From an uncultured bacterium (lineage in GTDB: Bacteria; Cyanobacteriota; Vampirovibrionia; Gastranaerophilales; Gastranaerophilaceae), in assembly GCA_946636615.1 (NCBI GenBank), contig CAMPBE010000005.1:1-61447 (forward strand): a DNA stretch of 61,447 bases. The letters run 5' to 3'. Position 1 is the first letter of the stretch, and every line of letters starts with the position of its first letter. Positions 56,542-61,447 of this stretch are shown here, piece by piece. A program made the position numbers and the translations under genes. The notes below the pieces were generated by a model. That model ran no database searches, was not told the origin of the DNA, and saw nothing but the letters and a program-made list of their open reading frames with translations.

Positions 56542-57255
56542 TCACTCTCTAATATTAATAGCTTTGTTATACATGTCGTCCACAACCTTCATCATTCTTG
56601 TACTAGCAATTAATGAAGCATTAAGACGAAGCATTTCTGTTGTAGAACCCCAAACATTTGTATTTGAAGTTTCGAGATTATTTTGACAGAAGCAGTCGTG
56701 ATTTTTTACCATTTGAGGTTCACCGGATTCTTCTGTCGGTGCAAGCCTGTTCATACCTATAGATTCAAGATTTTCTTGAGAAGCAAATCTTACAAGAGGT
56801 ATTGTTCCCAATTTTTTAGGCTTTGTATTTGCGGCATCCCATGCATATACCTCACCGTTTCTTTTAATCTCAAACTTATAGCAGTTAGTAGGTATTTTTA
56901 TACCTTCACCGACAATCCAATCATCGTTCGTTACAAGATAACCGTCCTTACCCTGTTTAAATGCGCCATCTCTTGTATATGCGACTTCACCTTCTGGAGA
57001 AACAACAGGAATAAATCCGTTACCATTGATTGCAACATCATAAGGATTACTTGTAATCTGGATTGAACCTTGCTGATAATCAGTTCTCACAGCACCTGTT
57101 AAATATCCGTCTTCTTTCAAAATTTGTTCAAAGCTTACGGATTTATAACCCCTAGTATTCATATTGGCAAAATTATTTGCGACATAACCCAATTTTTCAA
57201 ATTGAGTTGTTACATTATTTACACCTTTTCTAACTATACCTTGCATGCTATACAT
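56542..57255 (-). CDS. flgG: Flagellar rod/hook-basal body protein (FlgG/FlgF family)
   Basis: A 237-residue protein with N-terminal NFANMNTRGYKSVSFEQIL, a central SAF-like core with FIPVVSPEGEVAYTRDGAFKQGKDGYLV, and a C-terminal helix (TEMLRLNASLIASTRMMKVVDDMYNKA). I cannot be sure whether it is FlgG or FlgF; it follows the other family member in the operon. Confidence 0.82.
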   Translation of the reverse strand: MYSMQGIVRKGVNNVTTQFEKLGYVANNFANMNTRGYKSVSFEQILKEDGYLTGAVRTDYQQGSIQITSNPYDVAINGNGFIPVVSPEGEVAYTRDGAFKQGKDGYLVTNDDWIVGEGIKIPTNCYKFEIKRNGEVYAWDAANTKPKKLGTIPLVRFASQENLESIGMNRLAPTEESGEPQMVKNHDCFCQNNLETSNTNVWGSTTEMLRLNASLIASTRMMKVVDDMYNKAINIRE

Positions 57256-57269
57256 AATTTATACCTCTG

Positions 57270-57965
57270 TTATGGTTGTCCAAGTTGGCTTATAACCTTT
57301 TGCAGATTTTGATTTTGAATCATAAAAATCTGCCTGTTAGCTTCAAAATTTCTTATAATTGGCATCATTCCGATAAACTCATTCTGCAATGAAACATTTG
57401 AATATTCGTTATAACCTTGTTTCACCTGCGGATCCATTACAACAACTCCGTTTGCATCAACGACTCCTAACTGTCCACAGAACTCCATCTTGTTAGTTTT
57501 CCTGTTTAATACAGAAATCATACCCTTTGCATTTACCCGTACGTCTTTAATTTGTTCCGGTACAACTGTCAATTTTATAGGAACACCTGCATTAGATAAA
57601 ACTTTATCGTCTTCAAGAGTTAAAAGATTACCTTCTTTATCAAGCTTAAATCTTCCGTCACGAGTCAATTTTATTCCGTCAGCACTCTGAGTTTGGAAAT
57701 ATCCTTTATTAGCAATCGCAAAATCAAGAGGGTTATCTGACATTGCAATACGACCGACTTTATCATCTATTGTTTGAGATAGCCCGTGAACTCCAATAAA
57801 TTCCGTAAATGACGAAACTACAGGATCTTTTCTTTGGTATCCGATTTTATCAAATCCTGTTACGTTATCATTGTACATTCCAAGAATTTCAGATTGAACA
57901 TGCATCGCTCTTAATGATGCCGTCAAACCTCTCTCGCAATATCTGATTCCGCCGTTTATAATCAT
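57270..57965 (-). CDS. flgF: Flagellar rod/hook-basal body protein (FlgF/FlgG family)
   Basis: A 231-residue rod protein. Start chosen at ATG 57965 with GAGGTAG upstream; 18 more codons lie upstream in frame. N-terminal VTGFDKIGYQR is a diverged NNxANxxTxGYKR; core FAIANKGYFQTQSADGIKLTRDGRFKLDKEGNLL; C-terminal EFIGMMPIIRNFEANRQIFMIQNQNLQ. It leads the operon of four rod genes. Confidence 0.82.
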   Translation of the reverse strand: MIINGGIRYCERGLTASLRAMHVQSEILGMYNDNVTGFDKIGYQRKDPVVSSFTEFIGVHGLSQTIDDKVGRIAMSDNPLDFAIANKGYFQTQSADGIKLTRDGRFKLDKEGNLLTLEDDKVLSNAGVPIKLTVVPEQIKDVRVNAKGMISVLNRKTNKMEFCGQLGVVDANGVVVMDPQVKQGYNEYSNVSLQNEFIGMMPIIRNFEANRQIFMIQNQNLQKVISQLGQP

Positions 57966-58096
57966 TTTACTACCTCTTTTTACTAATATTGTCGGATAAT
58001 TATATATTGAGTACAACAAAACACAAAAAAAATCATCCGTTCGTATTAGGTGTCATGAATTTAATGATGATTCTAAAGAAGTCAATATTTTTTGCA

Positions 58097-58105
58097 TGAT
58101 ATAAT
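58097..58105 (+). promoter_or_regulatory. Extended -10, leaderless-type promoter of the 58112 gene
   Basis: TG (58097-58098), one base, then TATAAT (58100-58105), followed by six bases to the ATG at 58112. No Shine-Dalgarno is present, so the message is predicted to start at the ATG. Confidence 0.6.
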
Positions 58106-58111
58106 TAACTT

Positions 58112-59086
58112 ATGAAATTATCTGTTATAATACCTGTTTATAATGTCGCAGAATACTTGCCTAAATGTTTGGAAAGTATCCTAAATCAACCTTTCAAAGA
58201 TTTGGAAATAATATGCGTTAATGACGGTTCAACCGATAATTCTCTTGATGTTTTAAAAGAATATCAAGCAAAAGATAATCGTATCAAAATCATTGACAAG
58301 GGAAATGAAGGTTCCGGAGTCGCTAGAAATACAGGTATCGAAAATGCTCTGGGAGAATATCTATATTTTGTAGACAGCGATGATTGGCTGGAGGACAACT
58401 GTTTAGAAAAAATTATTAATAAAGCTGATGATTTAAAAACAGATATATTAATATTTGGCGGGTGCTCCTGCTACAAGACAGATAACGGATATAAAAAGCA
58501 AAATGGAGGCTATAGCGCCAACAAACTTCCTAAAAAATATTTAAATAAAATATTTTCATCAGAAGATATAAAAAAAGATATTTTCAGATTCCCTTCAACA
58601 GCCTGGGTAAAACTATACCGCAGAGAATTTTTTATAAAAAATAATATAAAATTTCAGAATATAAAAGTCGGTCAAGACCAACTACCGTTTTTTCATTCTA
58701 TGATTTGCGCAAAAAGAATTGCTCTTTATCCTGAAAATTTATACTGCTACAGAAAGAATCGAGCAGGTTCGGCAATGACTGTCAAAAAGAAAAAGAATTT
58801 TTCACCCATATACGTTTTTTATGCTATTGAAGAACTTTTAAAAAACACAAATAAACTAAAAGATTATGATTATCTGTTCGTAAACAACTATTTTTCAAAA
58901 GCTACCTCTTGGCTTGGAAAATTTCAGGACGATATTAAACCGGAATATTTTGTCAAATATTCAAACCTCTTATCACATATCAAGTCCGAATACCCAAAAG
59001 GCTGGTGGCAGAGATTTAATCCTACAATTAAAGACGGATATTGGGCATTAAAACTTAAACAGTTTACTGCAAAAATATTTAATTAA
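58112..59086 (+). CDS. Family 2 glycosyltransferase
   Basis: The 324-residue protein starts MKLSVIIPVYNVAEYLPKCL, then LEIICVNDGSTDNSLDVL, the DxD region FVDSDDWLE, and TAWVKLYRREF. It is of the GT2 family that adds sugars in polysaccharide or LPS side-chain synthesis. The acceptor is unknown. It overlaps the convergent TPR protein by eight bases. Confidence 0.88.
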   Translation: MKLSVIIPVYNVAEYLPKCLESILNQPFKDLEIICVNDGSTDNSLDVLKEYQAKDNRIKIIDKGNEGSGVARNTGIENALGEYLYFVDSDDWLEDNCLEKIINKADDLKTDILIFGGCSCYKTDNGYKKQNGGYSANKLPKKYLNKIFSSEDIKKDIFRFPSTAWVKLYRREFFIKNNIKFQNIKVGQDQLPFFHSMICAKRIALYPENLYCYRKNRAGSAMTVKKKKNFSPIYVFYAIEELLKNTNKLKDYDYLFVNNYFSKATSWLGKFQDDIKPEYFVKYSNLLSHIKSEYPKGWWQRFNPTIKDGYWALKLKQFTAKIFN

Positions 59087-59846
59087 TAAATTTATATTCC
59101 TTTTGCTGCTGTCTTATCCATTTTTTATAAGCATCTACTGATTTATATTTCTCCGCATTAACTTTAATCCATTCTTCACCGTTACTCGTAATTATATGAT
59201 CATAACCTTCTCGGGCTTCTTTTATCGCTTCTTCAGCTTTTTTATTATCTCCGATTTCTCTATACAAAGCTGACTTCAAAAAACAATCTATGGATTTATT
59301 GTTATCAGAAAAAGTTTCAAGAGCTTTTTCATATTCGTTGTTCATTATATATATGCTACGCAAAGATATCCCCGTTGTTTGACCTAAAGCATTGTTTAAC
59401 TCTATTGTTTTCTTGTAATCACCTTTTAAGGAGTACCAATAGGCAAGCATTTCGACTTCTAAGCGATATTCAGGTTTTGTATACTCCCCTTTTAAAGCCT
59501 TTTCCATATGCTCAATAGCCTTGTTTCCATCTTTTATTCCCTGTTTCAATGTGTCACTCGCATAAATTTCTGCCATATATACATGTGCCAAACGTTTTTC
59601 ATAAGGATTTATTGATAACTTTATTGCCTGCTCCAATTTTTCCGGTTGTTGATATGCAAAACCCATATAAACAAGATGCGACGGAACAAACAAATACATT
59701 CCAACCACACACACAACCAATACAATATAACTTCCTAGCTTAAACGGCGCTTTCTTAACAACATGATAAATAACTAAAACAATAAATACAACAAAAGACA
59801 ACAGGCAAGTTATTTGTGTTATCAAAACATACAACAAATTATCCAT
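59079..59846 (-). CDS. Membrane-anchored TPR protein
   Basis: A 255-residue protein. Two N-terminal membrane segments (about 5-27 and 37-57), then TPR-like helices (AHVYMAEIYASDTLKQGIKDG, MLAYWYSLKGDYKKTIELNNAL, SALYREIGDNKKAEEAIKEA). Start chosen at ATG 59846, with GGAGG four bases upstream. Likely a scaffold facing one side of the inner membrane. Confidence 0.72.
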   Translation of the reverse strand: MDNLLYVLITQITCLLSFVVFIVLVIYHVVKKAPFKLGSYIVLVVCVVGMYLFVPSHLVYMGFAYQQPEKLEQAIKLSINPYEKRLAHVYMAEIYASDTLKQGIKDGNKAIEHMEKALKGEYTKPEYRLEVEMLAYWYSLKGDYKKTIELNNALGQTTGISLRSIYIMNNEYEKALETFSDNNKSIDCFLKSALYREIGDNKKAEEAIKEAREGYDHIITSNGEEWIKVNAEKYKSVDAYKKWIRQQQKEYKFIN

Positions 59847-59891
59847 AATACCTCCATTTTTAAGCAATTTTATCATAAATTTAAAATTAAT

Positions 59892-60383
59892 TTATTTATG
59901 TACAGCTCTTTTTACAAACTCCTCAGTCCAGCCCATAAGTTCAGGATAAATTCCCCTGTGTAAACCTCTATCAATCCATTCCGCCTTGTTTTCCAACAGA
60001 CTCCCAATATTATTCAACATCTTGTAGATAAAAGCATACATACCTGTCCTATCTGCACCTGCATAACAATGTATATGAGCTTTCCCTTTATTTGCTTTTA
60101 CTTCAGCAATCTCTTTTAAAAATCTCAATATGTTATCTTCAGATGGCTTAGATGTTCTCGATGGGATTGAATGGTATTTCATACCTAACGCTCTAACTTC
60201 TTTTTCCTCGTCAAAATTAATTTCCGAGTTATACATAGTGCGAAAATTAAATATATCAGTAACCCCTTGTTCTTTTAGCCAACACAAATCATCTAATTCT
60301 GGTTGAGCCGAACGGGAAACGTATTTATCAATTACCGCATAATTACTTGGTTTTCCACAAAAACTTACAGAAAATATTTTCAT
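59892..60383 (-). CDS. Protein tyrosine phosphatase (cysteine-dependent, DSP-like)
   Basis: A 163-residue phosphatase with the P-loop HCYAGADRTG (Cys at 106, Arg at 112 from the chosen start). Start chosen at the second ATG (60383), which has AGGA six bases upstream. The N-terminus MKIFSVSFCGKPS has the Ser-Phe tag found in other proteins here. The upstream TFNFRTM and R..A region fits a dual-specificity or Siw14/DUF442-like fold. Substrate unknown. Confidence 0.82.
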   Translation of the reverse strand: MKIFSVSFCGKPSNYAVIDKYVSRSAQPELDDLCWLKEQGVTDIFNFRTMYNSEINFDEEKEVRALGMKYHSIPSRTSKPSEDNILRFLKEIAEVKANKGKAHIHCYAGADRTGMYAFIYKMLNNIGSLLENKAEWIDRGLHRGIYPELMGWTEEFVKRAVHK

Positions 60384-60558
60384 ACACACATTCCTAGATA
60401 ATAATAAAACATGAAAAAATAATTTTTGCTATAAAGTAAACGAGCTAAAAAAGATTATTATAAATGTCCCAAATTGTTAAGATTTTGCAATACATACTGT
60501 AATATAAAAACATTTTGACTTATCATACAAATACTACAAGTGTAAGAAAGGGGTATGT

Positions 60559-61041
60559 ATGAAAATTCAACCAGTTAATGTGTACAGTTACAATTCAAAA
60601 CTACACAATTACCACAATAGCCAAAATAAACGTAATGAAAATATGTCATTTACTGCAAAAGAATTAAGAGTGTTTGAAGAAGTGCAAAATTCTATTTTAT
60701 CTAAAGAAAGCTTACCCAGATTTAAAAAAGTAATGGAATTATTTGAAAAAAAACTTATTGCAGACAAAAAATGTCCAGAAGAAATTGTTTCTTTGCACAG
60801 TCCTACTTGGGATGCTCCAATAAATACTGCATATGGCAAAAAAAAGGCTGACATTTTGATGATAGCAGGTGATAGAGGTGTAAATTTCTATTATAATGTT
60901 AACAGAACTGTAAATGAAATTTCTGATGATTTATATAATACTTATTTGCATTTGCTAAGTGAAAGAAGAAAACCAAATGCCACAATTGAATCTGACCCAA
61001 TAGGTGATTTTGTTTCATATTATCAAACCCGTATGCCATAA
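60559..61041 (+). CDS. Hypothetical protein with N-terminal Ser-Phe tag
   Basis: A 160-residue protein. N-terminus MKIQPVNVYSYNSKLHNYHN then NENMSFTAKE, a disordered Asn-rich lead followed by MSF-T-A; then a helical body (about 35-75) and a mixed C-terminal part. No recognised domain. It has GGGG at good spacing. Grouped here with the phosphatase and amylomaltase-like protein through the tag. Confidence 0.65.
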   Translation: MKIQPVNVYSYNSKLHNYHNSQNKRNENMSFTAKELRVFEEVQNSILSKESLPRFKKVMELFEKKLIADKKCPEEIVSLHSPTWDAPINTAYGKKKADILMIAGDRGVNFYYNVNRTVNEISDDLYNTYLHLLSERRKPNATIESDPIGDFVSYYQTRMP

Positions 61042-61447
61042 AAATATGTTTTTTTATTTATAAATAACATGAAAAAGCTTGTTTGTTTGACTTTCAACCC
61101 AATAAACAAAATAGTGTCGTAGACGGAACTTGACTTGCTCTCGTTAAACGGCAGTTCCGTGTTTTGCTTCTTGTGCTGTTCGCACAATCGCAAAAGCACT
61201 CCAGCCTCTGCACGCAAGTCGCTGCACCCCCAAAATGAGGTTCCAGCCCAACCCAACTTCATAATAAAAGAGATACTGACATAGGTCAATATCTTTTTTA
61301 TATGTCGACGGGGGGACTTGTCTTGCTCGTTCGCGTTTAATGGGTCTACGGTTTTTCTTTTCAGAAACTTCGTTTCTTCCAAAGAAAAGACCTTCGCCCT
61401 CAGCTCACTCGCGCTGAACCCCAAAAGGTGTTCTCATCCATACCCAT
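61042..61447. repeat. Two diverged copies of a ~140-bp repeat and a hairpin
   Basis: On the minus strand, 61447-61303 and 61263-61112 align as two diverged direct copies. Shared blocks are GAAC-TTTTGGGG-CAGCG, then the TTAACG-GAGCAAG-CAAGT-CCGTC-ACG end. Between them a hairpin AGATACTGAC/GTCAATATCT (61271-61294) is followed by a T run on the plus strand. A 133-codon frame crosses both copies but has low-complexity, repeat-like content and is not accepted as a gene. Confidence 0.5.

Noticed and set aside
61023-61424. A 133-codon minus-strand frame at the window end
   Set aside because: It runs through both diverged repeat copies and a hairpin, lacks a ribosome binding site and has no domain-like pattern; repeats explain it better.

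Overview
The window looks like a piece of chromosome from a gut-type, non-photosynthetic relative of cyanobacteria (Melainabacteria/Vampirovibrionia, most like Gastranaerophilales). This is inferred, not proven. The support is: AT-rich DNA with short gaps between genes; atpD-atpC standing apart from the other ATP synthase genes, as in cyanobacteria; a cyanobacterial-style omega subunit (rpoZ); a DUF2993 protein; a VKOR-DsbA fusion; Kdo transferase (an outer membrane with LPS); flagellar rod genes; and several protein families with no relatives I know outside this lineage.

Layout. 0-0.7 kb: G/C-rich hairpin repeats and tRNA-Leu(CAA). 0.7-8.4 kb: two lineage-type proteins, then ftsH-acsD-acsC-waaA and tspO. 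8.5-15.6 kb: dxs-like gene, atpDC with a split chromate transporter, comM. 15.6-21 kb: lineage-specific proteins, a divergent GH77 amylomaltase, a structured noncoding island. 21-24.2 kb: rplI-core metE-cooC-folD. 24.3-35.8 kb: pheT, a regulator made only of four winged-helix domains, rbfA-truB and envelope genes, ligA, speB. 35.9-46.5 kb: glycosyltransferase, fixCX, rsmD, TPR proteins, queH, VKOR-DsbA, asparaginase, upp, an MCE protein. 46.5-52.4 kb: rpoZ, punA, speD, a small ribbon-helix-helix pair, btuR, 5-FCL. 52.4-58 kb: clpP, a CorC-type protein, phosphoesterase, rqcP and flgF/G-flgB-flgC. 58-61.4 kb: glycosyltransferase, TPR protein, tyrosine phosphatase, unknown protein, repeats.

The most interesting biology is a split one-carbon system. 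Both corrinoid iron-sulfur protein subunits of the Wood-Ljungdahl pathway are present in shortened form, without CO dehydrogenase/acetyl-CoA synthase nearby. About 15 kb away a folate-domain-free (core) methionine synthase sits in one operon with a CooC-like metal-insertion ATPase and FolD. Cobalamin adenosyltransferase (btuR) and 5-formyl-THF cyclo-ligase are also in the window. Together they suggest methionine synthesis from a methyl-corrinoid protein, not directly from methyl-folate. The methyltransferase that would load the corrinoid protein was not seen here.

Other patterns the gene list alone does not show: at least seven genes have a -10 box ending 6-7 bases before the start codon and no Shine-Dalgarno, so they are probably leaderless; three small proteins share one N-terminal module; several unrelated proteins carry a short N-terminal Ser-Phe tag; a 51-52 bp palindromic repeat is dispersed between genes; and two small genes (53 and 58 codons) are easily missed.
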